64,000 bases of DNA from Plazaster borealis (lineage: Eukaryota > Echinodermata > Asteroidea > Forcipulatida > Labidiasteridae): contig CM037470.1 of assembly GCA_021014325.1 (NCBI GenBank), positions 4,987,647 through 5,051,646 on the forward strand, in the 5' to 3' direction. Shown here one piece after another: positions 48,930 to 60,082 of this stretch. A model generated the notes under the pieces. The model worked only from the letters and a program-made list of their open reading frames with translations. It made no database searches and was not told the DNA's origin. A program made the translations under genes and the position numbers. Every line of letters starts with the position of its first letter. The first letter of the stretch is position 1.

Positions 48930-49954
48930 CTGGAAATATGATAGAAGGGTTTAAAATGTTGATGATTTGGTTCATGAAAGAAAAGGTACTGAAATAATCA
49001 CAAAGCAAATGGCATTTATCCACATGGTTTACTATCAAAAAAGTAATATCTCGAATGTTCATAATGTGTAAGAAAATCTCATACGGATGATTATACAATA
49101 TTTTGGACCATGAGCACTGAGGTCATCACGCCACCATCTAAGATGTAAAAGGTGATGAGACAATGGAAAATGCAAATCTATGTACGCGCGGCGCACAGGA
49201 TGGGCCAATGAGGAACCTTCTTTTGACCGAGGGAGCCCTACTCAAATGACGTCATATGCATAATGTATATTGAATGAAATAGTTAATATCATAAACAGTC
49301 CCAACCACCAGCCACGTGGGTGCCGCGTGGCATTCTTTGATTGAACTTCCGCTCACAACATTTGCAACTTGCGGTTGGGCCGATTCGTAGAGCGCATTTC
49401 TTGTGGTTTGATCGCAAAGGGTTAGTGTGAAGCGACCGTGCATATTCCCGGGGAAGAAAACAGTGCTCCCGAGAGATACCAAAAGTGTGTAGTGTGAACG
49501 GTCGCCGGGGTGGTGGTGGGGTTATAAACTCCCATGAATTCCCCGGAAGTTTGTTTTCAGGGAATTGATCATGTAGTGTGAAAAATGAGTTTTCGTCCTT
49601 TTTCCCTCAATGCAATTTGAACTGTTTTTGTTCTAGATTCAGGTACTTTCAATGATTTATGGATTATTAAACTGGAACGCCAGAGTTTGATAAAAGGTTG
49701 AAATCAAGAGCAGAAATGAAGAGAAACAAAACCTACCGGAAGAGAGATAAAAGTACAGATAGACGGCGGGGTGGGGGGGGGGGTCGGGTTGAAGGAGGGT
49801 AGTGCTGCGTTGAGAGTATTAGCGATGGTTATTCAAAGATGTGGAAACGTTTGAAATGGAACATCGTTTATTAAGCAAGTTCAGACATGAAAGTTTAAGT
49901 CCCGACCTGGCCGATAGCGATTATAATTGGGTTTGTTTGCATTTGGTTGGAACG

Positions 49955-50331
49955 TTAAAGGCACGGTACACGTTTGGTAATTACTCAAATTATATATATT
50001 AGCATAAAAACTGACTTGGTAACGAGCAACAGAGAGCTGTTGATAGTATAAAACATTGTAGGAAACGACTCCCTCTGAAGTAACGTAGTTTTTGAGAAAG
50101 AGGTAATTTCTCACTAAAATAATAAAAACTTCTCGCAAGAAGCCTTTTATTCCTATCTGAAAGCACACAAATTTGTACAACGAGGGTGGTTTTTCTTTCA
50201 TCATTTTCTTGCAACTTCGATGACCAATTGAGCCCAAATGTTCACAGTCTTGTTATTTCATGCATATGTTGGGATACATTAAATGAGAACACTGGTCTTT
50301 GACAGTTTCCAAACGTGTTCAGTGCCTTTAA
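49955..50331 (+). mobile_element. MITE family A, complete
   Basis: TTAAAGGCACGGTACACG to GTTCAGTGCCTTTAA. Confidence 0.85.
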
Positions 50332-50863
50332 CTGCTCTATGCTCTTCTCCCATCGTGACCGTTCTCTCCAGGTCAATTCTTGCATCTTGTCTCTCGTATT
50401 GGTGTACTCTCCCAAAAGCATTGCTGCTGTCTTATCTAGAGAGGGTGGGTTGCAATTTTCGTGTGTGCTCTTTGTTCATGCTGTTTCTGACACGGGACTT
50501 TTTGTTAAGCTTCCGAGCGACAGTAATTCGGGTGTTTGAGGAGGCGTCCTTGGCTTCATTACCAAGAAACATTATGAATATCCGCACAGGGAGAGCGATC
50601 CGTGAAACAAGACGGTTTTTTTGAGAGGGGGACTTCTCCTTCGGGAAATCGAGGGTGCGCCACACTGTCTTAAGAAAACACTTGATAACTCCTATCATGG
50701 TTGAATCTGTCATTACATCTGCCATACAGCACATGAAGACACGTCAACGTATAGCTTCTCTAATATGAATAACTTAGAGCTTCATTATCGGTTGTTCCAG
50801 TACAACAGGTTTGGGTTTTGTTTCCCCTTGGGGCACACAGTATTTAAAAACTCCATTCTCATA

Positions 50864-51250
50864 TAGGGACACGTTGCCTTGGATCGGGCGAGTTGGTCTA
50901 TAAAAAGCATTTGTAACCATTTGTTATAAAATGCATATGGCTAGAAAGATGTTTCAAAAGTAGAATACAATAATCCACACAAATATGTCTCGAAATTGCG
51001 TGGTTTTCCTTTCCCATCGTGAACAAACACGGTCGGCCATTTTGTGGAGTCAAATTAATTTTTGACTCCACAAAATGGCCGACCGTGTTAGTTAGCAAAG
51101 TAAAAGGAAAACCACGCAATTTCGAGGCATATTTGTGTGGATCATTGTATTCTACTTTTATAAAGTCTTTATGACCATGCATTTTATAACAAACGGTTAC
51201 AAACGCTTTTTTTTATAGACCAACTCGTCCGATCCAAGGCAACGTGTCCC
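50864..51250. mobile_element. Palindromic element K, nearly complete hairpin
   Basis: Two arms of about 190 bp joined at 51054. Ends AGGGACACGTTGCCTTGGAT and its inverse. ORFs on both strands are artefacts. Confidence 0.88.
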
Positions 51251-51430
51251 TTTAATTAGAGCACATGTCGTGTATGGAGGACTGATGAGTGCTACAACCA
51301 TGCACTGACACGCTTGTAGAGTATGGATGATTAGTATTGTGTATAAGACCACCCGAAAGAGGATATTAATGGCACCTCTTCCGAGCATGTTTATCACAAC
51401 ATTCATACTGGCAGGAGAGCGTGAAGCAGT

Positions 51431-51806
51431 TTAAAGGCACTGAACACGTTTGGAAATTGTCAAAGACCAGTGTTCTCACTTGGTGTATCCCAACATATGC
51501 ATAAAATAACAAGTCTGTGAAAATTTGGGCTCAATTGGTCATCGAAGTTGCACGAAAATGTTGAAAGAAAAAACACCCTTGTTGTACAAATTTGTGTGCT
51601 TTCAGATACGAATAAAAACTTCTTGTAAGAAGTTTTGATTATTTTAGTGAGAAATTACCCCTTTCTCAAAAAACTACGTTACTTCAGAGGGAGTTGTTCC
51701 TCACAATGTTTTATACTATCAACAGCTCTCTGTTGCTCGTTTACCAAGTCAGTTTTTATGCTAATATATATTTTGAGTCATTACCAAACGTGTACGATAC
51801 CTTTAA
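51431..51806 (-). mobile_element. MITE family A abutting a family B copy
   Basis: TTAA to TTAA. The right-hand TTAA (51803-51806) is also the start of the family B copy that follows. Confidence 0.85.
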
Positions 51807-52080
51807 AGGGATGTATACGTTTGGTATTAAATTGAAACCCTCTGTATGTTTAAATCCCATATAGTTGTAGATATATACCTTAAATCTAACCTGTAAAAGT
51901 TTCATTTCAAAAGGTGGTAGCGTTTTTGAGATATTGCCGAAAATCTGGAGCGGTTATGTCCACGCAGGAAGAATAATCTGCAATTGGGCGTTTATGACAG
52001 AAACGCTTTTCAGATTCAAATTTGTTTGGATAAAAACTGATATGTTTTTCAATAACCACATTACTGAAATGTAGAATGTT
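51803..52080 (-). mobile_element. MITE family B, truncated
   Basis: TTAAAGGGATGTATACGTTT; the far end is missing. Confidence 0.78.
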
Positions 52081-52164
52081 GTTTATTTTTTTTGTTTTAA
52101 TATAAGATTACAAAGCACACCTGCAGTTCTTTTTAATTATGTAATAATAGCATCGGGATAGAGG

Positions 52165-52338
52165 TACCTGTGAGGCCTGACCCATTTTGGGTCAGCATGA
52201 CCCGGAATCTGTTTAATTATGACCCAGAAAAGGGTCAAACTGACGCCGAGTCCGAGTTTAAATCCTAGTTTCCGAGTCAGCCTGCCCCTTGGACCCGGAC
52301 TCCGGGTCAATTCTGACCCGAGATTTTATAGACTGCAT
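52165..52338 (+). mobile_element. MITE family D, partial
   Basis: GGTCAGCATGACCCGG and CAATTCTGACCCGAG with TTTATAGACTG end. Confidence 0.72.
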
Positions 52339-52470
52339 GTTGATTTTACTAGAAAGCTTGTTTTTAAAGTTTTTTTCTTGAGATATTTGTTTGAAAACTG
52401 GAGGACAGGAATTAAATAAAATGCACTCTAAGAAAAAAAAGCTAATTATGTATACCCTTAGAGTTTTTTG

Positions 52471-52700
52471 GCGGTCGGGTTGGTGTAGTGGTATTGTTTC
52501 CTCGCCTTCCACCTCTAGGACCCCGGTTCGAATCCCGCCGGGGGCACTATGTGGATTGGGTTTTCAGTCCCTATACCTGATTGCGTAGGTTTTCCCTGGA
52601 ATAATTCTCGGGGTTTTCCTCCTAAAACTGAAACTTACTTGTTCTCCATGGGGTCTTGGCTGGTATGATTTTGGGAACCTTTCCTTGGCTTCACAGCCAG
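52471..52700 (+). repeat. Third-type tRNA-derived SINE
   Basis: A-box TTGGTGTAGTGGTATTG, B-box GGTTCGAATCC, then GTGGATTGGGTTTTCAGTCC and GGTTTTCCTCC. Confidence 0.75.
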
Positions 52701-53132
52701 AATTTTGTTTAAATGAAATGAGTATTACACAGGAAGTTGCGTGATTAGGATCGTAAACTGAAGATCAAACACTATCATTTGCGCTCTAATAACGATGTCG
52801 ACTCATAAATTTTTAAACGGTTCATTACACCAACTTGTCTGTGCGCTGTCAAGAATGAAAAGTTGGTCACACCACAAGAATTTCAATTGGAAAATTTGCA
52901 ACTTTGCATGGTTGTTGACTGATATAGCGTGCGGTATTAATCTCGCTGTCCCTGTATGCAATTTTCTAAAATAAATATTCTCTCAATGAAGACCGGAGCA
53001 GGTCATTATTCGAAACGTCGAGTAGATCCATACGGCTCATATTATAAGAACCATATAACGGGGCTCTTGAAGAACCAAGTGAATCCATTATACAGTGACG
53101 TGTGAAGTGAACATTACAGTTTTTGGAGCAAA

Positions 53133-53203
53133 ATTGTTGTTGCTGCATGCTGCTGCTGTTGTTGTTGTTGTTGGTGTTGTTGTTGTTGCTGTGTGTGTGT
53201 TGT

Positions 53204-53234
<31 letters not shown>

Positions 53235-53274
53235 CTTCTTCTTCTTCTTGATGTTGTTGTTGTTGTTGTCGTTT
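53133..53274 (+). repeat. GTT/GTC/CTT trinucleotide repeat
   Basis: Impure (TTG)n with TGC, GTG and CTT tracts. The poly-Gln/Asn ORFs on the minus strand come from it. Confidence 0.9.
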
Positions 53275-54063
53275 TGCAAAGTTAAACATTGCTCCCCGGA
53301 TTTTAAATGGCCAACTTCAAACTAAATGTCCGTCTTAGCACAATCAGACCAGCAACTTCCAACATACATTTACATTAAACATGCAGACAATGAAAAACTC
53401 ATTATATTTTTACGGTATCAGCTAAATGAGATTAAACATTGCAAACCTAAATAGGCCACTTTATCTAAAACCAACGATGTACTGACTTGAAACTTACACC
53501 ACCGCCATTGAAACTCACAGCCATTTATATTTATACAAACAGGAATAAAAACAAACGATTATTGCCGGTCTAGTTGAATAACCTTAAGCAATGAAAACCT
53601 TGAAACGGGTCATATATTTCACCATAAATCAATGATGTACCTGACTTGTAACTTACACCTGACATTGAAACTGACACCCTTATGTACACAACACAAGAGT
53701 TAAAAAAAATACCACCCCAAAACAATGAATATATTATTGCCGGTCTAGTTGAATGAGTTTAAACAAGTACAACCTAAAATGGCTATTTATTTCTCTACTG
53801 ACTTGAAACTTACACCACCAGCAATGAAACTGACACCGTAAAAGAGTAAAACGAATAAATTGCCAATCAAGTTGAACGAGCTAAAACAATTACCTAAAAG
53901 GGTATTCATATTTCTCCGTAAGACAATGATTTACTGACCTGAAGCGCATAATGAATGCAACACAGAGCTGTTTGTGTGGACGTGTTTAAGTCCACATAGT
54001 GTTAATAGTCCCTTCATTGTGTGGACCTCTTTAGTTCTCAGATCCACACTTCGTATGAACGCT

Positions 54064-54415
54064 TTAAAGGGTCTGTATACGTTTTGTAATGACTCTGAAA
54101 ATTAATGGCAATACAAACTTAGTTGGTAAGAAGTACAGCAGCTTTGGATAGTATAAAGCATTTTGAGAAACGTTTCACTTCGAAGTACTGCGGTTATGGA
54201 AAAATACAACATTTTTTATCCCCCCAAATTGAGTCTGAGAAACGTTACTGACAGTAACATTTCTCAGATTGTGTATTTCAATTGCAGATTATTCTTCCTG
54301 CGTGGACATACCGCTCCAGATTTTCACATGTTAGTTTGATGGCATATAATCTTCAACTATATAGGATTGAAACAAAGAGTGGGTTCCAATTACCAAACGT
54401 ATACAATCCCTTTAA
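54064..54415 (+). mobile_element. MITE family B, complete
   Basis: TTAAAGGGTCTGTATACG to TACAATCCCTTTAA. Confidence 0.85.
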
Positions 54416-54835
54416 ACACCCAATCTCGCTTAATACAGCATTTGAAAAAAAGAAAAGCAATCGAAGAAATCCCTGCCACGCTTATTTCCTCTTCAGTAAT
54501 CAGACTTCAGTTTAATTTTTAAATAGACCCATTTCATTTTTAATGCATGCCCGCTCTGCATTCGGAATAAAGAAAATAAGATTCTCGTGCAAGCTATTTA
54601 TTCAGAATAATTAAATGACGTCAATTCAAAGATTCTTAGAAAGAGGAAATACCGGCGAAAAAAATTCAGAGCCAGCGCGTGTTTTCTTAATATTTCCCAA
54701 CTATGAAACACAAACACCCAAATAATACATTCTTGACAATGGTTTCCCCTAAAGTCAATACCTTGATCTGACATTCTAATTAAGATTGGAGTGAGTGGGT
54801 TGCATGAAGTGGGCTTGTCGTGCCCGAAGAGGAGG

Positions 54836-54845
54836 GGGGAGCCCC
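54836..54845. promoter_or_regulatory. kappa-B-like decamer upstream of P2
   Basis: GGGGAGCCCC fits the GGGRNNYYCC consensus bound by Rel/NF-kB proteins and lies about 400 bases upstream of the P2 start. A single degenerate decamer can occur by chance; it is noted only because P2 looks like an immune peptide. Confidence 0.2.
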
Positions 54846-55206
54846 AGAACTACTTGACTAACCAAGCGAGACTAGACGAGTGGTATGACAACTTCATTAT
54901 CTTTCTCCAAAGGGGACGACCAATTAGTATAAACGCATGCACCAATCCAGCTCTATAATTAGCACGGGTAATTAGTTCTGCACAACAAAGGGACATCCAT
55001 AAAAGGATATTCAACTATAAAGCATCGGGCTGATAATGAAGAGATTATTAATAATTCAAAAAAAAAGAAATGGATGTCGTTAATGAGTTATGAATCAAAA
55101 AAAAAAGGGCAGACATTGGTTTCCGGAAAGAAGAATTAATACACACGCCGAGGGAAATCAACGTGCACCGAACGGCGGTCCATTTGGTTTATTGGCTCGT
55201 GCACGG

Positions 55207-55213
55207 TATAAAA
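55207..55213 (+). promoter_or_regulatory. TATA box, probable P2 promoter
   Basis: TATAAAA about 125 bases upstream of the first-exon donor. Confidence 0.55.
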
Positions 55214-55237
55214 TGACCATTTTAATCTAGGCGCAGC

Positions 55238-55334
55238 GATAACTATTTTGTGATTCAAAGCGGGAGGCCAGCAAGCTCCAACATTGACGACTGTTTCATC
55301 TGTGTGTATACTTTACAGTGAGGAGAATTTTAAG
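55238..55334 (+). other. Probable non-coding first exon of P2
   Basis: Starts about 30 bases after TATAAAA and ends at TTTAAG|GTACGT. No ORF runs into the next exon, which starts with its own ATG. The 1.3 kb intron holds a minisatellite. Confidence 0.55.
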
Positions 55335-55679
55335 GTACGTCTAAAGGGTAGTAGGCATATTGAGTTGAGATTGAGTTAGATTTGACTTGGAACTTGTGTT
55401 TGGAGACTTAGGTGGTTTACTTGCGACTGACCTTTTTGACAAATATTATCTTGCAATTATTTCCAAAATTGTAGTTAATAATTATATTGTTGTAGTGTCA
55501 CACCTTGCACCGTGCCTAGTTTTATTGCCAATGATTAGATGAAATACGAAATTAAATCGGAGAGACTTCCTGATAGAAGCTTGCCCTCATGGTTTCGAGG
55601 TTTGACCTTAGAGTTGTCTCTTAATAGAAATTTGTGTGTTACACCCAACCTCCCGGGAGATCCCCGTAAAGACAAAAGG

Positions 55680-56232
55680 GTTATCCTAAAAGATTTAAGA
55701 GTTACCGGCAAAGAGTTGAGAGTAATAAACTCAAAGACTCGAGAGTTACCCTCAAAGACTTGAGAGTTACTCAAAGACTTGAGAGTTATCCTTAAGACTT
55801 GAGAATTATCCTCAAAGACTTGAGAGTTACCCTCAAAGACTTGTGAGTTACCCTCAAAGAGTTGAGGGTTACTCAAAGACTTGAGAGTCATCCTCAAAGA
55901 CTTGTGAGTCACCCTCAAAGACTTGAGAGTTACTCAAAGACTTCCTTGAGAATTATCCTCAAAGACTTGAGAGTTACCCTCAAAGACTTGTGAGTTACCC
56001 TCAAAGACTTGAGAGTTACTCAAAGACTTGAGAGTTATCCTCAAAGACTTGTGAGTCACCCTCAAAGACTTGAGAGTTACTCAAAGACTTGAGAGTTACC
56101 CTCAAAGACTTGTGAGTTACCCTCAAAGACTTGAGAGTTACTCAAAGACTTGAGAGTTATCCTCAAAGACTTGTGAGTCACCCTCAAAGACTTGAGAGTT
56201 ACCCTCAAAGACTTGAGAGTTATCCCAAAGAC
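55680..56232 (+). repeat. Minisatellite in P2 intron 1
   Basis: About 26 tandem copies of a 19-21 bp unit close to TCAAAGACTTGAGAGTTAC, with GTGAGTT and GAGTCAC variants recurring in a higher-order pattern of roughly 80 bp. The long ORFs on both strands here are products of the repeat. Confidence 0.9.
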
Positions 56233-56677
56233 TTCAGACATGATCATGGTTTTTTTTCAAATGTTGACTTTATAATATTAATAGGTATTGTTTTAGAAGC
56301 TTTCGTGTCGTTGAGTAAAAAACATTGGTTGTAACCACCTTGTGATAATATGTCTCTGATTGAAGTTTTGTCACTTTTTGAAAACAAAAAAAGGGAAAAA
56401 GGGTAATTTCGTCACCTCTTTAAAAAAAATCACGCAAAAATGTCAACTGATCTATCACTTGGAAATGAAGGTAATGGATGAATCTCTACCAAAATAATAA
56501 ACAAACCCTAAACAAAAGAGAGACTAGTAAAGAAACACTTTACATTGAAGAAAAAAACCCCCACCCCAAACCTCGCCAAAACCAAACAAGGGGCAGAGTC
56601 AATTGTGAATTCACGGGCGTCCCACAAGACAATGAAGCACACAAACGGGTTCGTTATGTCACTATTTTATCTTTCAG

Positions 56678-56807
56678 ATGAGGTGCATCATTATTTGCAT
56701 CGTCGCAATGACGATTCTTGCAGCGCCCTCTATGTCAACGTTGAACTTAGAACCTTTAACAAGTTTTGAGGCAGACAAACGGGGAGTCGGTAATCAGCGA
56801 TTTAGGG
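56678..56807 (+). CDS. P2 coding exon 1: signal peptide and KR site
   Basis: The ATG is the first base of the exon, directly after CTTTCAG. 43 codons plus one base; donor AGGG|GTAAGT. The exon ends eight residues after Lys-Arg, the same architecture as P1. Confidence 0.74.
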
Positions 56808-57431
56808 GTAAGTCTACATCCGTTTAGAATTATTTTAAACAACAAAGTAGTGAATCGGAAGTCATTTGGGTAAAATTGGATAGTTTCAATCTGAAATCTG
56901 ATTAAAGGTATTATACAGGATTGGTAAGGATAAAAGTCATCATTTTTTAATTTAAGTATAAAAGCTTACTGATTTAATATGAAATTCATAGGCCTACTAG
57001 AACCTTTTTTTCCCCTGTGAAATAATTCCTTCTTAAATGACGTCATATTCGAGAAAGCTGTATCCGAAAACCTAAACAAATAAACTTAACAGCTGATATC
57101 TGTTGAGTTTTATGCTTATGACTGGCAGCCCGATCATTTTTTCCCAGCAAATGAATTTTGTTTAGCAATATTTCCAGCCTAATTTCGATACCGTTAATGA
57201 AAATGTTTATATTACGTTGTTAATCAGCGAGGAGTAAAATACCAAGCGCCCTCTACTGACCATTCTCATAATATGAGGTAATAATTTCTTGTATTTTTGT
57301 TTTCCCTATTCTTTTATGCAGCTTGTGCTCATCCTACCTACGGTAGAAAAGTCAAGTGTAGATGCGACATTACGAAGAGCTTACGCGATCCTCGGTACAG
57401 GCGATGTTTCCGGAGCCCAACACCGGTGTGA
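56678..57431 (+). CDS. P2: secreted four-cysteine cationic peptide precursor (79 aa)
   Basis: Coding exons 56678-56807 and 57322-57431, phase-1 junction. Precursor: signal peptide (about residues 1-20), a short acidic pro-piece ending DKR at 33-35, then a 44-residue mature peptide with 9 Arg, 3 Lys and only 2 Asp (net about +10). Cysteines at 45, 56, 58 and 72 give C-x10-C-x-C-x13-C, with CRCD in the middle and CF at the last cysteine, as in P1. A fifth and sixth cysteine lie only in the signal peptide. The strong positive charge and four cysteines suggest an antimicrobial peptide. Splice sites are CTTTCAG, AGGG|GTAAGT and TTATGCAG. Confidence 0.7.
56902..57120 (+). mobile_element. MITE family A-prime in P2 intron 2, truncated
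   Basis: TTAAAGGTATTATACAGG with the GGTAAGGATAAAA body; breaks off in the second intron of P2. Confidence 0.7.
57322..57431 (+). CDS. P2 coding exon 2: four-cysteine core and stop
   Basis: Acceptor TTTTATGCAG. All four mature-peptide cysteines, Arg-rich C-terminal half (RDPRYRRCFR), TGA at 57429-57431. No further intron, unlike P1. Confidence 0.72.
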
Positions 57432-58475
57432 ACATAAAATGAACAGGTTCACATTATAGGAAACAACATAATTGTTTTGTTTTGGTTTTTTGCTTGTGAA
57501 TTACGCTATAGTTTGCCACGAAAGAAGGGCTCCAAGATCGACTTTAGTTTTGCGATGCACCCAACTTCTAATTATAGTGTCCTTATGAAAGTTTGGTGCA
57601 TTACTAGTATGGACGGAGAGCTCGGTCAGATCTGACGATGAGCGGAGTCGGTTTCTGTTTACGGTACTTCAGCTACTCTTTTTGTAGAAATACAGCTGAA
57701 TACAGTTCTTTAAGTGCAAACATTATTATTCAATTGATTAAATACTGCAACGAGAGTGAATTTGATATGAGTTTACAATGATTGTAATAGTAATATAACA
57801 TGATAGCGCCCATAATTCCCAGAGGAGAATAGTTTCTGGGGATAGTTTCAAATGTGAATATTTTACCTTTTCAACTGCTAAGCTACTCAATTACAGACTA
57901 TAATGAGAGTGAATTGTACTAGAATTGCGTTAATTATTATGGTAATTATAGTAATAATATTATAACAACGGGGTTTATAAAGTGAGGGGATAATAGCTGA
58001 TCTACAAACAGGTGCGATTTGTTAAGAATATGTGTTAGAAAGGAAACAATCCTTTGATTTGATGCAGAATCTAATCAAACCAGATTTTCCAGGTTCACAG
58101 AAAGAAAGAGCTTTTCCTGTTGCATTATGGCCGTGGGAACCCAACTTAATTGGCAAACGTAAGACGTCAGGTGACGTCATCTTGTATAGTGGGTATGGAA
58201 TATAATTGTGCAAAATTATATTGGGAATGGCTTTGATTCTATGACCAGATGCCAACACTTCCGCTGGCGATTCTTTCAGTAAAAATGATTGTGTCTTTTA
58301 TATCCACCCAAAATTAAATCGAACAAAGAATGTATATCACGGACACCTGTACTAAGAATAACCCTGTATAAAACTGAGTGCCTTTTTAACAGAGCTTTCA
58401 TTCAATACGAACGAAACGCTCTTCTAGATGAAACAAAAGTGTGTGTATTTTAAATGATATAGTCCAGCCCAGTGC

Positions 58476-58668
58476 CAAATTTCATAAAGCTGTTTAGCAG
58501 AAAACTCTGCTCAGTAAATTTCTTTGCTAAACAAGAAATGAGTGGGATACCAGTTACAGCAAGGTTAACGGTGTTCTTTTGGCTGTTAACCTTTTTTTCT
58601 GAAGCAAAAGTTGTTTGTGCTCAGCAAGTTTTTGTGCTTATACATGCTTTATAAAATCGGGCCCTGTT
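58476..58668 (+). mobile_element. MITE family C
   Basis: CCAAATTTCATAAAGCTG to TTTATAAAATCGGGCCC. Confidence 0.75.
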
Positions 58669-59089
58669 CCTTTAGTAAATAGACAATTTCAACATGAGAG
58701 TTGAAGGCATGGACGAGGTTTGAGAGAATGTGCTAGGAACAACTTCGGAACACTAGGTGGAAGCAGAGCTACCATGTATTTTTCCATTATTAACGTAACT
58801 CTGCTGCCTTTAAAACTTCCCATTACATAATTGTTTTTGGATCTGAAATTCGCAGGAACTTCCATACTCGACAATGTTGACCCATTGTGCACAACGCGGA
58901 ACGCAGCTCCGCACAATGCGCGTCTACCATTTCTACCATTTTGGGAGTCAATTTCGTTGTGTACATTTTGACACCTAATAATAATATGGTGAACATAATA
59001 GGTGCGTTTAAGTGCGCTGCGCGTTGTGCAAAGGGGGGTCAAGAACCATTGTTGGGCCGGAAATCCATCTTCTCTCAGGTCAGAAATTC

Positions 59090-59195
59090 ATGTGTCCGTC
59101 ATGCGTTGTCCGTATGCGTAGTGCGCAATGCGTAAACACTTTACACATTGCGCACTACTTGTTATTACGCTCAACGCATGACGGACATAATTATG
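59090..59195. repeat. Palindrome of GTCCGTCATGCGTTG and TGCGCAATGCGTAAA
   Basis: About 100 bp that folds back on itself around 59140. The unit resembles bases 58890-59030, which also hold TGCGC/GCGCA motifs. Confidence 0.65.
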
Positions 59196-59507
59196 GATTT
59201 TCGGCCTTATGATATATTTTACAATTAGTCTTGTATCGGTTAAGAAGCTCTATTCACAAACCGTCCGTTTTCAATCTTTTACCTTTTGGATTATTAACAA
59301 AAAATGTAATGTTAGTTAGAGGCCTAATGAATGAATAAAACTGAGAATTAACTTTCATGTTGGCATTGTCCATCGAAAACAAAATGTTCCGTACAAACGT
59401 TGACGTTGTACCAAAGCAAAACGTGACGCAGGTACGGACAATGTGAATTGTGGCTTGAAAACCTGTTTCTGTATCTGTTAGACGAATAATCGTTTCCTTG
59501 TTTAGCC

Positions 59508-60082
59508 AGGGCCCAATTTCATAGAGCTGCTTAAGCTGAAAATACTGCTTAACAAATTTCTGCTCAGCAAAAGTAAGCAGGGAACCAGTCACAAATTGTG
59601 CACATAACATGGTGTTTTGGTTGGTAACCGTTTTCCAGTAACCAACATCGTTTGGTGCTTAGCCAATTTTTGTGCTTAAAGGCAGTGGACACTATTGGTA
59701 ATTACTCAAAATAATTATTAGCACAAAACCTTACTTGGTATCAAGTAATGGGGAGAGGTTGGTAGTATAAAACATTGTGAGAAACGGCTCCCTCTGAAGT
59801 GGAGTAGTTTTCGAGAAAGAAGTAATTTTCCACGAATTTGATTTCGAGACCTCAAGTTTAGAACTTGAGGTCTCGAAATCAAGCATCTGAAAGCACACAA
59901 CTTCGTGTGACAAGGGTGTTTTCTCTTTTATAGTTATCTTGCAACTCCGACGACCGATCGAGCTCAAATTTTCACAGGTTTGTTATTTTATGCATATGTT
60001 GAGATACACCAAGTGAGAAGACTGGTCTTTGACAATTACCAATAGTGTACACTGTCTTTAAGCAGCTCTATAAGTTGGGCCC
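59508..60082 (+). mobile_element. MITE family C interrupted by family A
   Basis: Left part 59508-59675; right end GCAGCTCTATAAGTTGGGCCC-like after 60061. Confidence 0.78.
59676..60061 (+). mobile_element. MITE family A, divergent subfamily, nested
   Basis: TTAAAGGCAGTGGACACT with GGTCTCGAAATC palindrome in the middle. It sits in the TTAA of a GCTTAAGC within a family C element (59508-59675 and 60062-60082). Confidence 0.82.

Larger units (their letters stand above)
42740..55200. other. Intergenic region between the divergent peptide genes
   Basis: It holds only the repeats listed. Short ORFs at 44605-44835 and 46111-46445 lack splice context or recognised motifs. 44030-44430 ends in an ATTAAATAAAGAAGAA-like tail and may be retroposon debris. 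Confidence 0.5.

Noticed and set aside
49881..50237. 118-codon ORF with [18 protein letters not shown], also at 29821, 41098 and 51635
   Set aside because: Translation of family A MITE body.
52966..53289. Poly-Gln/Asn ORFs on minus strand
   Set aside because: Translation of a trinucleotide repeat; no flanking coding signal.
55535..55918. 127-codon ORF on minus strand with SLSNPQVFEGNSQ-type repeats
   Set aside because: Translation of the intronic minisatellite.
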